Below are positions 48,283-60,576 of a DNA stretch of 64,000 nt, piece by piece. This stretch comes from Bilabrum cf. latius (taxonomy: Eukaryota > Bigyra: Bicosoecida > Bigyra > Bicosoecida), in assembly GCA_965178125.1 (NCBI GenBank), contig OZ237766.1, positions 434,001-498,000 of the forward strand, written 5' to 3'. Position 1 is the stretch's first letter. Each line of letters begins with the position of its first letter. Made by a program: the position numbers and the translations under genes. The notes below the pieces were generated by a model that saw only the letters and a list, made by a program, of their open reading frames with translations, did not search any database and was not told the origin of the DNA.

Positions 48283-48547
48283 GGCGGCCGGTGCATGTCC
48301 TGGCAGAGACCATTCCAGATCAGCACATGTATCGCCAGGAAGTGGATCTCACGTCTCGACTCTCGAGAGAGACCTCACCTGAAGCCTCACAGCCTGCCCC
48401 TCAGGCTGGGCCGAGGGGCACTCCATATTGCATGTACATGTTTTTATTACCATCTTTCATTAAGCTGCAACAACATCTAGCGCTACACACGGAACTGAAT
48501 GCAAACAATCGCCCACCTTCTTGGGCGCATCTTTTCCACCCGATCAC
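48283..48547. other. Convergent 3' interval between sulfatase and GH79
   Basis: This short gap holds the two 3' UTRs. No gene was recognised. Confidence 0.5.
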
Positions 48548-50317
48548 TCACTGCCCCGATTGAATGAACACCACAGACAGCGGCTGCACCAAGACCGGAA
48601 GTGACCAATCCGATCGACTGTGAGGCATCTTGGGGATAGACCCGTCAGGGGCGAGTGCAATCACCGTGCTGTTCCCCAGTAGCACCTTCCGGCTGTACAG
48701 GCTCTGCATGCCGGCACCGTCGGCACCCGACAGGTGCCACTCGCGGCGGGGTCCCGACAGCATGGCAGCTTCCGATTCCGAGTCGGCACCGCCACTCGTG
48801 TCCTGACTTGACTCGATCTTGACGCTGAATGCGGTGTCATTGGACAGGTTGATGAGCACCCCGCCCGCCGGAACGTCTTGCGCACAGGACCCGGTAGAGT
48901 TGGTGACACAATGCAGATAGGAGCGAAGGTAGGAAGGCGAGTCCTAAGCTCCTATGTTGTTCCCTGGGATAACAGCATGCCCGCTTGAAGCCTGAAGGTC
49001 CAGGGATCCATCCCCCATGACGGACTTGAAAAAATACAGGATCCAGAAGTCCGGGTTGGGTTCAAACCCGCGCATGTGATCCACCAGCTCGTACCAGCCG
49101 CCCGTCATCGCCTGCCTGTGGTGCCTCTTCCCACCGAGCCTCGCAGTCAATCCCAGTGAATCTGCGTACCAAAGCGACGACATGAAAGCGTCTGTCTCGT
49201 TCTGCCTCCCTGAGGACCCGGCCGGGCCCGTCTCGCCGAGCCAGATGCCTGCTTTGCTCTGGAGGATCTCGGGCTGCAGCAGGGACACGTTGCCCACCAC
49301 CCAGCCCCATGGCTCCACCACCGCATCGAGCACCGAAGGTTCGCGAAGGTTCGTCGGAAGGTTCGATTCGGTGCCGTAGTGGTGCAGGGTGACTGCATCG
49401 ATGATGCCTAGGCCAGCCGTGTCGTTCAGCATGTCGACGATGAAGCTGATGTACTTGGGGTCGATGTCTGGAACAGCAACCTTGGGACGAGGCACAGATG
49501 TGCTACTACTCGTCACACAATCAGAGTCCGCCTGGCCACTCGTCACACCATCGGAGTCCGCCTGGCCACTCGCCACACCAGCATCCTTGGGGCCGTACAC
49601 ACTCGTCAGCACCTGGTCCAGCTGCTTCAGCCGAGTCGCCAAATCGCTCGCGTGCGTGTATGAAAAGCACGAAGTCGGTTCGTTCCCAAGTTCCACGGTG
49701 TCTATCACAATGCCGTGCTGGCTTGCGTACCGAAGGAGCTGCTCGGCGTTGGACGAGTTCCAAGCGCCGCCGTGCGGAGGCGTGATGCCGTACAGATCAG
49801 CGATTCCAAATGTGAGCCCCAGTTCTGCCGACTGCGCAAAATCATGAATTAACTCGAATCGATCCATTGTCAGGCAGAGCCAGTCGCACCCAGCAGCCTG
49901 TCCAGCGGGCACGTCATACACGACAAAATCGGCAGGAGAACCACCAACGCGCAAGTATCCACCCCTCCTCCCGTTTAAATATGCCCCAAACAACGTCTTT
50001 GTTGCTGCTGTAAGTGATACTGCCAGGTACTGCAGCTGCTAGCTTCCCAAGTCAACCTCGAGCGCGCCTGCCGAGTCCCAGTTGCGGTTCGTTGCAATCG
50101 CCGAAAAGGCAGGGCATCCATCCTTTGGGTATCCAGGGCGATGTTTGCAGGTAGGCTGCTCGCACATGAGTTTCGGAGTCCACCAGTCGAAGTTAAAAGA
50201 GGCGTATCCAGGATCTGTAGTTTCCATGACAGTCAAACTTGTTTTAAGAGATACATCAACGGTGGCAGCAATGCAAAATGACGTGGATAAACTAGCTAAA
50301 GCTATAACCGAGATCAT
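48548..50317 (-). CDS. Secreted heparanase-like glycosidase, GH79 (TAG=Gln)
   Basis: One exon of 589 codons, ATG 50315-50317 to TGA 48548-48550, with TAGs at 50039-50041 and 48944-48946. A signal peptide (MISVIALASLSTSFCIAA) precedes the heparanase N-terminal block (ASFNFDWW...LRVGGSPADFVVYDV). The acid/base Glu is in ELGNEP (about E213) and the nucleophile in WLGETGPA (about E362), with HHYG between them. A 10-residue repeat (SGQADSD.VT, about residues 249-270) sits in a loop. A beta-rich C-terminal domain follows, as in GH79. Family members cleave heparan sulfate or glucuronic-acid links in the endolysosome or outside the cell. Pairing with a GlcNAc-6-sulfatase-like gene suggests a shared pathway. 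Confidence 0.85.
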
Positions 50318-50519
50318 CACGAATACTGACGGAAAGATTTTAGCCGGTCAGTGCTCCACTGCGTGTTGAGGTTCCGTAAACTGTGGAGTTGCGCGGCGAC
50401 GGACCGCCCAGGAGCGATGCCACGGCCGGGCAGAAAGCAAACTCACATCCCGCCTACTCTGCAACGTTTCGCACTAGTGCGAGCTTCGCGGATTATTTGT
50501 ATAGTTATCTATAATAAGC

Positions 50520-51885
50520 AGTGAGCGTGTGCCCCAATCCGGTTATACACAGGGCATTCGATGGTGCTTGGCGGCTTCCAGCAGCAACCGCTAGTCCCAT
50601 CCTGCCGTGTCTCTTCCTGGTGGCGCGTCGAATCACTCCTCACGTATTGTTTCTTCCATGTTTTGCAGTGGCATCCGCATCGAGAGGGCGAAGAGACTAC
50701 GATCACCTGTTCAAGTTGGTGCTTATCGGTGATTCCGGGGTTGGCAAGTCTTGCTTGCTGTTGCGATTTGCTGTGAGCAATGCAGCCTTTGGTTTCCATG
50801 GGTTCCCGTGTTTGTTGTTGGGGAGCAATGTAGCACTATCGGTTTGATCGAACCTCGCATCTTGTCTCAAGAATAGTCTCGTCGCATGTCGCTGAAACTG
50901 CATTAGCGTTCACTATCACTCGATGCCATCTTGCAGGACGGGGCTTTTACTGACTCATTTATTAGTACAATTGGTGTCGATTTTAGGTTTCGGAACATCA
51001 AGGTCTAGGACAAAGCTGTGAAGTTGCAGATTTGGGACACTGCGGGTAAGCACAACCGTCATCGTGGCATGAACGCCCATAAGTTATACTTGGTGCTTTC
51101 GAGTGCATTAATTGTGTGGTATAAGTGTATCACTTTGATGCCTCCGCATGATTTCCGCTGCACCTTCCGCAGGCTAGGAGCGATTCCGAACTATCACGAG
51201 CGCGTGAGAACTCGTGCCAGCTATCCCTGCGTCTCTCTTTCGACTCAGACTACCTGCAGTTCAGTCCACTGCTTGCACATTTGTGTTATGTGCGTGCTGT
51301 GAATAAGCCGCGGTGACTTTCTGTCTCGTGCTGCAGTGCGCCTCACCTGGAACCCACAGCCATATCTGCCCACACCCACAAGCCACGCGGGCCAAGAGGC
51401 AGCGGCCCGTGCGCTATCCTCCCCTTGGCATGCTTGCATGACATTGCACAGTATGACCCCCCCCTTGAAACATGTTCCGCAGGTACTACCGCGGCGCCGA
51501 GGGAATCATCGTGGTGTACGACATCACCCACCGGGAATCCTTCGAGCACGTCCGAGACTGGCTGGCGGAAGTAACTCGGTTCGCGACGCCAGAGACGCAG
51601 ATTCTAATCATAGGGAACAAGAGCGACCTGGAGGACAGGGCGGTCTCCACGGAGGAGGGGCAGGCACTTGCAGACGAGCTCGGGGTGCCCTTCATCGAGG
51701 CAAGCGCAAAGAGCGCGAATCACGTCTCAGAGGCCTTCGAGACGCTGGCGTCAAATCTCATCGATATCAAGGCCAAGGAATCGGCGGAGGATGATGCAAG
51801 GAGGGACGCGGATCGGGTGGGTGCGGGGGACATGGACAAAGCGGCGGCGGGGGGCAGCACTGGCGGCAAGAAGGGATGCTGCTGA
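50520..51885 (+). CDS. Rab1/Rab8-type small GTPase (TAG=Gln)
   Basis: The start-codon A at 50520 is spliced to exons 50669-50772, 50937-51045, 51173-51203 and 51483-51885; 215 codons, TGA 51883-51885. Canonical Rab motifs are GDSGVGKS (residues 21-28), [47 protein letters not shown] and EASAKS. It ends in GCC for double geranylgeranylation. The effector and switch sequences are closest to Rab1 and Rab8, which act in ER-Golgi or post-Golgi traffic. The switch II Gln73, essential for GTP hydrolysis in this family, is encoded by TAG (51175-51177), and another TAG is codon 24 of exon 3. Exons 3 and 4 have the same lengths (109 and 31 nt) as the two divergent Rabs. Confidence 0.92.
51175..51177 (+). 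other. TAG codon at the invariant switch II Gln
   Basis: The exon begins GC TAG GAG CGA TTC after acceptor ccgcag. With the preceding exon ending ...GAC ACT GCG G it reads WDTAG-(TAG)-ERF. Nearly all Rab proteins have Gln here. Confidence 0.95.
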
Positions 51886-52248
51886 CGAGTGTGACGAGTG
51901 GGGAACCACGGACCAGATGGTGGATGAGATGAGATGAGAGGAGATGGATGTGCCTGCCTCGTATGTTTCGGCTCGGCTTGCCTGAGTCGAGAGGTCGGAG
52001 TGGGCTTCGGGGCTGAACGCCTATGTTTAGCGCCCGGGGGGATGGGTGCTGCTGTGTGTTCTCCTGATGTGTCTGTGTGACTCGGGCTGGGCCAGAGATT
52101 TATTTGATATCGAATCATCACTGTCCGGGTGCAGCCCGCGTCGGCATTGTAACAGGCATCATGTGGAGTTCCGGTTTAAAATGCCATGCCCGGAATCACA
52201 ACATCAATTGCACACCACTGGTCCCATCCCATCCCAATATATATCCGT
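51886..52248. other. Convergent 3' interval
   Basis: This lies between the Rab stop and the 3' end of the coiled-coil gene. No coding frame or RNA gene was recognised. Confidence 0.5.
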
Positions 52249-55137
52249 TCAGTCCTCAAATCGACCTCGAAGCTGCGCCACTGACTGCCGCCGGGGCACC
52301 ACCACCTGCCCCTGGGCCCCCCTTTGCGGAACCGGCGCCGCGGCAATCATCCAGGACCTGCGAGGAAGCCGGCCAGAGGACCCACCCACAGGGTCAGCAG
52401 TGGACTTCGGTCCCGCGCCCTGCCCACTCGTCACACCTGATCCACCAGCGTGGCCTTTGTCTGGGGAGACACGCGGTGGGGAAGGGCGACGGGTTTGTGG
52501 TTCCGCAGCAGGACGGCGCCGCGCACCTCGGCTTGCACCAGCGGAGCCACCAATCTTCCGCTTGGGGCCGGCTTTCCTAGGCCCAGGTGGGCTACGTGAC
52601 GAGTGCAATCCCGGCACGGGCCTCTGCAGCATCATGGGCGAAGGTGGGCGCGAGCCAGCTTGCTCTGCCCCCCTTGGATCGCTCCGATCTGGCTCTTGAT
52701 CGAAGTCCGCAATGTCCTTGCAACCGAGCTGCTCTCCTCGTCCCTTCTCCTTCTCCTTCTCCTTCTCCTTCTCCTTATCTTCTACTTCTAATTCTCCTTC
52801 TCCTTCTTCTTCACCCTGCCCTTGCTGTATTGCATTGCACTAAGGCTCGCCCGAATCGGATGGGCCCGCCAGAGACTGCACCTTGTCGTCCCCAGCACCG
52901 TCTACTGCACCGTCTACTGCACCACCGCGCAATGCACCCACCTCGGCATGCAGCCCGCGGACCATCTCGCTGAGACTCTGCACCTGCTGCTGCAGTCCCA
53001 GGTTCGATTCCCGCAGGCCGGAAGCAGCCTCCTCGGCCCGCTGGCCCACCCTCTCCAGCTGTCCCTGCAGCCTGCCCGCCCGGGCCTCTGCCTCAACCCT
53101 CCTAGTGTGTTCCCTGGAAAGTTGTTCCCTGAGGGCCCGTAAGGCATCATCATCATTATCATTATCGCCGGGCCGATCCCTCCTCCCAGCCTCATCCTCA
53201 GTGGCAGCTCTTTCTGCTCCTGCATCATAGCTGTGGGCAGACCCAACTGCGGGACCGGACCCCGCGCCAGCCCCCATTCTAGCATCCTGATCGTTCGAAC
53301 CGTTGTTCTCCGGTTGGACCCTGCCCCCGCGGCCGGGAGGAGGTGAGGCGAGAAACCCCGCTTTATCTTCGGGATCAGGACGGCGGTCTCGAGCTGACTG
53401 ACTCGGAGCCGAAAAAGAGGCCCGGCCGGCCGCCGCCGATTCCTTGAGTCTGGTGAGCTCGTCTGCTAGCGCAGCAGCGTGGGACCGAGCCCGGATGGCG
53501 GCATTTTTTTCCCGTACCGCCGCCTGCACAGCCTCCTCGGCTCGCATGGCGCTCGCTCGTGCGATGTGCTTCAGCGCGCTGGTGCTGTTCCCTGCATGGT
53601 CAAGCAGCTCCTGCACCGCGCGCTGGGGGGAACCCGGGGACATTCCCAGCGAATGTTCCTTGGACGGTGACGCCAGTGGAGGACGGGCCGGCGTGCCGCT
53701 GGAATGAACGAGTGGCGGTTGTGCGCGCCGGCTTCCACCGTTCATCTCCGACTCCGAATCCCGCCCAGGGCCCAGCGAAGGCGAGCCTCGCCCGGTGTTG
53801 CCCGTGCGGCGCCCATACTGCATTGCGGAGGAGACCTGCGCCGCTGCACCCAGCTTGCTTCTGGGGTGTGACGACGACACTGACGGTGATGAGGGCGAGT
53901 CGGCGGGAGTGGAAGATCGTGCCAATGCTGCACTCGCTGTGCGCTGATCCTGATGATGATGCCGTTGCTGCGTTGCGGGCGTGGCAGGCGGAAGCCTTGT
54001 TCCTCCGCCAGGGCTGGCGATGATGTCGACGGACGCGATCGATCGCATGGTTCCGCTGAACTAATGCGCGGCGCCGCCTAAGGACCGAAGGCTGGCACCC
54101 TTGCCTAGCTGGGGGCTGGTGTGACGACTGGTGTGTGGCGTGCTAACGAGTGAAAGGGGCTTGTCCTCGCCCGGGGTCATGACCCCGCCATCCCCGGGGG
54201 GAATACCCCCAGGAGACACGTACCCCCCCCCGGGGACGCCCACTCGTCCTGTGGGAGTATTCCCGAAGCCGAACCTTCTGCGCGGCACATGTTCCGCAGG
54301 AGGGCTGCCCGCCCAACGCACCCCTGAAGGCGTGTTATTGCCAGTGGCAGTACCATTGCCAGAGCCAGTGCCAATCCCGGTGCCGGCTGCCTTGCCCATG
54401 CCGGTGTCCGTGTGCTTGCTACCACTGCCGGGGCTTGGACCCGCGCTCGCACTCGTGCGTTCATGAACAAGCGGACTCCGAGTCTTGTTCATGTGATATC
54501 CCCCGGTACCTCCTCCCCTGTGCGCTCCTCCTCCAATGCCGTTTTTGCTCGCCCTTGCTGTGCCGTATCTGGGGCTCCTGACGCGACCGTACGGTAGAGC
54601 AGAGGAGCGATGCCGGCGATCTAGCTGAATCTTTCTATATCTACCTGATGAGTCCGGTGACTATTGCTCGGGTGGGCTTTGCTCTGATGATTTGCCCGCT
54701 CCTGCCGAGCCCTCTGGCAGATTGGCAGCGCCGCTTGCACCGCCCCCGTGCTGCATAGCCTGCATGTACAGCCGTTTCGATGGTGTAAACTAAGAAGTCC
54801 TAGAATGACCAGGTGTCTTGTCGACACGGTCTTTTATATCTCTTGCGCTTGCCATGCTCGTAGATCCGGGCGTCCGACGCCTTGACTCTCTCCCTGCCAC
54901 CATGCCATCAAGCGCTTCAAGAGCCGATGACCAAGAGGCTTCGTCATACACGGGTTGCCTTATCGTGCTCCTGTGCCTTGAATCCGGTTGCTTCGCAGGG
55001 ATACCAGCCAATCGGGCTATTCGCTCAGCCGCCGATTCGAGCAACTTGTCTCTCTCAGCCCTTGCCAGGCCCTAACCTGTCCGAGGTTCTCTCTCCAATT
55101 TATTCAAACTATAAATCAGAGACGTGATTTCGTCCAT
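52249..55137 (-). CDS. Large low-complexity coiled-coil protein (TAG=Gln)
   Basis: One exon of 962 codons, ATG 55135-55137 to TGA 52249-52251, joining frames split by TAGs at 52840-52842, 54061-54063, 54790-54792 and others near 55077 and 54660. The N-terminus (MDEITSLIYSLNKLERE) and residues to about 45 look helical. A long Gly/Ser/Pro/Arg-rich disordered region follows. A coiled coil (ALREQLSREHTRRVEAEARA and the next 60 residues, about 52950-53140) follows, then a Glu/Lys alternating stretch encoded by a (CTTCTC)n tract (about 52740-52800) and a basic tail. No known family was recognised; the make-up is that of a cytoskeletal or scaffold protein. It is divergent from the WD40 gene, 171 bp apart. 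Confidence 0.7.
52739..52815. repeat. (CTTCTC)n-rich tract in coding sequence
   Basis: Simple repeat that encodes alternating Lys-Glu on the minus strand within the coiled-coil gene. Confidence 0.85.
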
Positions 55138-55308
55138 CTCTGCCATCAGAGTGGTGGGCAGCGGCTCGCTGTTTGAAACGGTGCTTGAGGTTCCGCTTGC
55201 ACTTGCTTGAATGCGTTCTAGCCATCGTTGCACAACAGTCCGTTAACTTCACAGCGCTACGACCGATTCATCGTTAATTCTAGCATATTTGTAAATTCAC
55301 GTGTCGCC
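55138..55308. promoter_or_regulatory. Short divergent promoter interval
   Basis: Only 171 bp separate the ATGs of two divergent genes, so both promoters and 5' UTRs must overlap or be very short. Confidence 0.5.
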
Positions 55309-58300
55309 ATGCCGAAGAAAGCACGCTCCGTGAAGCTTGATCTAATGATCGCCAGGTTCAAAGAAGGAATGGCTGAACGAGGCTTGGAGGAAGGGTCCCT
55401 CAAGGTCTCAGACGGAAGGGGCCGCCCTTCAAAGGCAGGTGCAGCGAAGTTCAAGTGCCCAGGGTGTGGAAAGGAAGTTGGTGCCCCAGGACTCAAGGCC
55501 CACATAACAATGACTGTGTGCTGCAAGGGCGACAGAGACTTGTACGAGTTCATGCAGCTAAAGGTATTCGGCGACAATCCAGAGACTAGAGCATTTATCG
55601 AGGAGAATTTCGAGAACAAGAAGGGCGGGCGCAAGCTCGGAGGAACGAACAGCGTTCCGTCCAAGAAGCGCGCCTCACGCCCCGGCGCGAGCAGCGCTGC
55701 AGCTGCCGGGAAACAAAAGGCGGGCTCTTCAAAGGCATCGAAAGGACCCATACACACAATGATAGAGTCTGCTTCTCCCGCCTCGGTGGCTGCGAAGAAA
55801 GCATCCCTGGCGGCCATGGCGGCTGCGATGGCGGTGGGACAGAAAGAAGCACCCTCCTCCACCTCCGGTCTTTTCGGCAAGCCCAAGAAGTCGACCGGTT
55901 TCGACGAAGACTAGGACGACGCAGCCTTCATGCTTGATGACATGGGCGGTGACATCGACGAGGACGAGGAAGAAGAGGGGCTCTTCGCCGCTGGCATCGG
56001 AGCAAGTGCTTCTAATGCGAGCAAGAGCAAGTCCAGCGGCGCCAAGCGCGGGCGCAAGCCCACCAAGGGGATCTTATCTAAGCGCAAGAGCTCAAAGCCA
56101 TCAAAGTCGGCCTCTGGATCCGCATCATCATCTTCTTCATCTTCCAAGCAGACCGGGTCACCATCAAGGCGGTTCATGGAAGCCGGCAGGAAGCCCAAGC
56201 TGAAGTCCAGGGCCGGCGGCGGCGCCGCGGGCAGCGGAACCGGTTCCGCATCCAGCAAGGTCGAAGAGGAACTCGGCAGAGCCGCTGGGATCCCCGCATC
56301 CGACCCCCGTGTCTCGAGGTATGCCCCCCTCGAAAGCTCCCACACGGCCAAGTCGGGCCTGCCAGTGGACTACACCCCGCCCCAGCACATGCTGTGGGCG
56401 GCGAGACGAGCGCTGCAGCGCAATGCATCCAAGGCCGAGGGCCAGCCAAAGTCAGACGCAATGGGTGGTCAAAGTACTCGGGCCGTCAAGGCCCGTCCAG
56501 GTGCCTCGTCCTCCTTGTCCTCGTCAGCAGCAGCAGCAGCAGCGGCAGCACCGTCCTCCAACTCATCGGCCTCTGGTGGCACTGCTGCCGGTGCTGGCAT
56601 CGGGTCCTCGGCAGCGGACTAGGAATCGAAATTTGACGACTCAAGACACTTGCTTCCGCTTCCGTTTGTGCAGGCAGGTATGCATCAGGATGCATCGCAC
56701 GATGGTGCCGGCGCCGCACCGCCGTCTTAGTCTTTGGTGGCAATGCCGACCGACAGCTTTGAAGATGAAGACGATGGAACAGGGCTGCTCGGCGGATCGT
56801 TTGAAGCACCAAGTAACAAGGGTGGTGACGCATTCTTTGATTCTATCCCTCTCGTGCATGCCCCGGAGCTGGAGGAGCTTCTCGGCGAGGAGGCGCCGCG
56901 CAATGACAGTTCCGCTGCGCTGCGGAGCGTCGTGGCGATCGCTGCCCCGGGTTGTTTCCCCGACCCCTAGATGCCGGAGGGCGACCGCGTGTTCTCCACC
57001 ACGCTATCGGTTGCAACCTACAGAACCACCGGTGGAGTGCGGGTGCTGCTGCCCGGGAGTCCTCTGGGCGATGCGGCTGACAGGGCGACTGCGCGGGCCA
57101 GGGAACAGTGGAGCTAGTTCGGTGGCGGGAGGCACTCCGGTAGTGTGACTAGTGCCCATGAGGAGAAGGCGGGGGCATCATCGAAAGAGTCCTCGGCGGC
57201 TGCCGCGGCACTTGCAGCCGCCGCTGCTGCCGCCGGCATGCGAGACGATGAAGATGAAGATGAAGCCGACGGAGTTGATGGGTCTGATCTAATTGCTCCT
57301 CCCGCCGAAATGGCACCAGAAGCCCCTGCGCGGCGCCTGTTCCGCTGCTTCCCCTACACCTCACGGCCGGGTGTCGCTGCCGAGCAGCTTGCCGTGGCCC
57401 CCATGCTGGGGTCAGCAGAGGACGGGGGTGAGGATGCGCTCAGGAACATGGTGCTGGACGATGGAATGACCGAGGAGGGTGTGGATGATGAGGATGCCGT
57501 GAATGTCGGTGTGACGAGTGGATCTGGGAGCCGCGCGGTTGCCATGGCGGACGGAGAGGAAGACGAGGAGGATGAGGATGAGGATGAGGATGAGGATGCT
57601 GGCGAATCAAAGCAGAAAGGCAAGGGCAAGGGAAAGGGCAAGGGCAAAGAGGGCGATGGCGCCTGGTCATTCCTCACCTCCAGCCCAAGCAAGGGCAAAG
57701 GGAAAGGAAAAGCCAAGGGCAAAGCCGGTGCCAAGTCAGGCTCCAAGCGAGCCCCTGAGCCAGCCTATGACAAGCCCACTGGGTGCGCAGACCCAAACAG
57801 CATGCAGCCCTTGAAGGGACCCGACCCGGAATGGGAAATGCTGGTGGGTGGCCCGGTCATCGCCATGGACACGATCCGGACCAAGCCCCCCGTGCAGCCG
57901 CCCTCCAGGGGTCCCGTGGCAGTCAGCATGGAATCGTCGATCGGGCACCCTGGCGCCATGGTGGCAATCTACGCCCACTCCGAGCACAAGCCCACCTCCC
58001 ACCACGTTGGGATTGCCGCCCAGTACGAGGCTGGGATCCAGCTGTGGAGCGTGCCCCCAGGTGCCCCAGGTGCTCTAAAGGTGCCCGAGCCTGGGTACAG
58101 GCTGGATGCATCCGCGGTGCAGGCTCCGCCGATGCATCAAGTGGCGACAGCAGGAGCAGACCCTGGACAGGCCACTGCCGCCGACTCTGCGGCGTCATCG
58201 AAAGCAGCGGCTGGATCCGGTTCAGGCGCGGCTGCATCTGCTGCCGTGGTCGCAGGAGGAAGGCCTTCTTCAGGTGCATCGGGTGGACCGACCTGCGAGG

Positions 58301-60576
58301 CAATCCTCCTGCACAGCGGAGGCCCAACGTGGGACCTCAAGTGGAACCCGTTCGTGCAGCCCGCCCCTACTGGGGAACAACACGACCTGGATGCGCACGA
58401 AGAGGCCATGGACGGGGTCGGGGGCGTGCTCGCTGCCGTGCACGGCGATGGTGCAGTGCGGGTGTATGCCATTCCAAGGCTTGAGGAGCTGAAGCAGATG
58501 AGGAAATCAGCGGCGGCTGCGGCCTAGGGGTGGGTCAGCACCGATACGCGCCTAGAAACTGAACGGATACACGCCGACGAGAAGCTCGCAGCTGCTGGCA
58601 ATGGCAAGCACTGGTCGGCGCAGGCAGCTGACGATGCGCCTGATGGCAACCCTGACTTGCCCGCGGGCCTATGCCTGGCACCGCGTACCGTTCTGCCGGC
58701 AGGCATGGGCATGGGGCGTGAGCTTGGTGCAGTGCCGACCTGCTGTGACTGGAGCCCGAGGGAACCTTCACGAATCCTGGTGGGCTGCAGCGACGGCACC
58801 GTACTTGGGTACGACATCGAGATGGAGGGGTGCGGGATTGACGTAGCGTTGCACGGCAAGGGCAAGAATGGAGCGCAGTGCGACGGTACAGAGTCTCGGT
58901 TGGTGGATGCAGCCGTGTTTGGAGTGGACACAAGCCGCATGTCGGGGCTGCATCCCATTGCAGTGCAATCCGCTGCATCGTCCATTGAAGCAGACGGTGC
59001 GGAACACTCGCAGCCGGGCGGTACCGCATCCTCTGTGGTATTCCGGGTTGTATTGTTCCCAGTGCAGACCTACCAGGTGCCGTTCTTCGCCGGGGAGGCC
59101 TTCCACCACTGCGCTGTGCGCGCCGTGGCGCACGCACCAGGGTCCGAGACGGGCTTCTCAGCCTCGTACATGTCTGGTGACGTGATCGTGTGGGACGAGG
59201 AAGACGCCGAGTACCTGCGAGGCAGTCTGAGATCATTGGTGAGCAGCGTACCATCTCGTATTCCTGCCGGATAACTTCCTCTTGGTTTTGGCTCGACTCG
59301 CCTTTCAGCTCTGTATCCGTGTATCCTTGCCATTGATTCGCTCCCCTCTCATATTCTCCTCGCAGCCCTTCTCGCGGTGCATCAGCTACGATTCGAGCGG
59401 CATCGCGCTGCACATGGGAGTGGAATCCGGCGTGCTGTCCACGGTCCTCCCTGGATTCGACAAGGCGATCACGAGGCAATGGCCTAGCGTGCTGCGGGGC
59501 AAGCAGGCTGCCACCGGCCCGGGCAAGGAGCTTAAGGCATTTTCAACTCCCATGGATATACGGTGTATACGAGCGGTGAGTCAGGGTTTGCAACTGATCT
59601 GCCCCACGCAGATAGCCTTCATTGATGCTTCTGCGCTAGACCGGGCAGGCGATCGGAGTGTGCACCATATTAGCAACCTGTGCATACGCCTCCCAGATGG
59701 TGCATTGGCATGTCATCCAACCTTTTCCCATCGCAGCTGCCTCATTAGTGCGGCGTGCTTGAAGGCACATCATCGTTTGCCCGGTCAGGTGCCAGTGCCC
59801 CCGGCGTGCTGCTGGTGGGCCGTGCCGATGGGGAAGTGGTGTTGCTGCCTTCCGTCCACCCAAACACGCTAGCCACTCTATCCAGCCAGGGCAAGACCGG
59901 GACCAAGCTCAGGCGCGTGGATAGTCGAGGCATCAACCGCCAGCTGATCCAGCTCCTGCACCTGTGGCCCGCAGCACCGCCCATAACCACAGAGATGCAT
60001 CTGTAAGCACTACACTCAATAGTAACCTGCGTCACCGCCCCCTGTATAACCCCACTCTCAGGCAGCCATACGTATCCAACTCAATATTATTTACCTGTAC
60101 CCTCCCGCAGCGACTCCGTGTATCCCTACCTGAGTCAGCCCCCCAAGAAGGCAGACCCGGCCCATCAGGTCAGGAACCCGTAGCAGCCCAGGATGCTTTA
60201 CGCGGCCTCCAAGGTGTGCGGGGTGCACTGGGTGGAGACCGACTCGAGCCAGGCAAGGGGGCAGATTGAAAGGGAGCGGCAGGATCTGCTAGGCGAGCTG
60301 GAGGGCAACATGGATGGCGATCAGACGGGCCAAGGAGATGTAGCTTTCGGAGTGGCTGGCCGGGCCGGCGAGGATGCTGCGTTGCGAGACGTAGCGTCTG
60401 GACGGGACGCAAGGGTGGACTTGGTATCGTTTTAGCACCTTACAATCGTGTCAGGGTCATATCGAGGCATCGTCAGGGTGTTTAGGGCTTCACTGTGCGC
60501 CGAGAAACGGGGCCAGTACCAGCATTCCAATGGGCTCAAGGAGTGCAGTCCCGGGGACGTGGCTGTGCCCGAGTGA
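55309..60576 (+). CDS. WD40 protein with AT-hooks, TFIIIC (GTF3C2)-like (TAG=Gln)
   Basis: Four exons, 55309-59238, 59366-59575, 59737-60002 and 60111-60576; 1,623 codons, TGA 60574-60576. At least eight TAGs are in frame (55912-55914, 56620-56622, 56968-56970, 58525-58527 among them). The N-terminus has an AT-hook (GRGRPSK), a C2HC-type finger (CPGCGKEV...AHITMTVCC) and a second AT-hook-like KRGRKPTK. Long acidic and Lys/Gly runs follow (57560-57740). The C-terminal half has WD-type blades, for example GGPTWDLKWNPFVQP..GVLAAVHGDGAVRVYAIP and WSPREPSRILVGCSDGTVLGYDI. This layout recalls TFIIIC subunit GTF3C2/TFC6, which helps recruit RNA polymerase III. The family call is tentative. Confidence 0.7.

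Noticed and set aside
43495-51203. TAG read as leucine, tyrosine or pyrrolysine
   Set aside because: TAG falls at invariant or paralogue-matched Gln positions in Rabs, and CAG/CAA occupies the same site in sister copies.
59576-59611. A 36-nt intron inside the WD40 gene
   Set aside because: Far shorter than other introns here; a 161-nt intron (59576-59736) from the same donor to tcgcag restores the frame and a WD-like blade.
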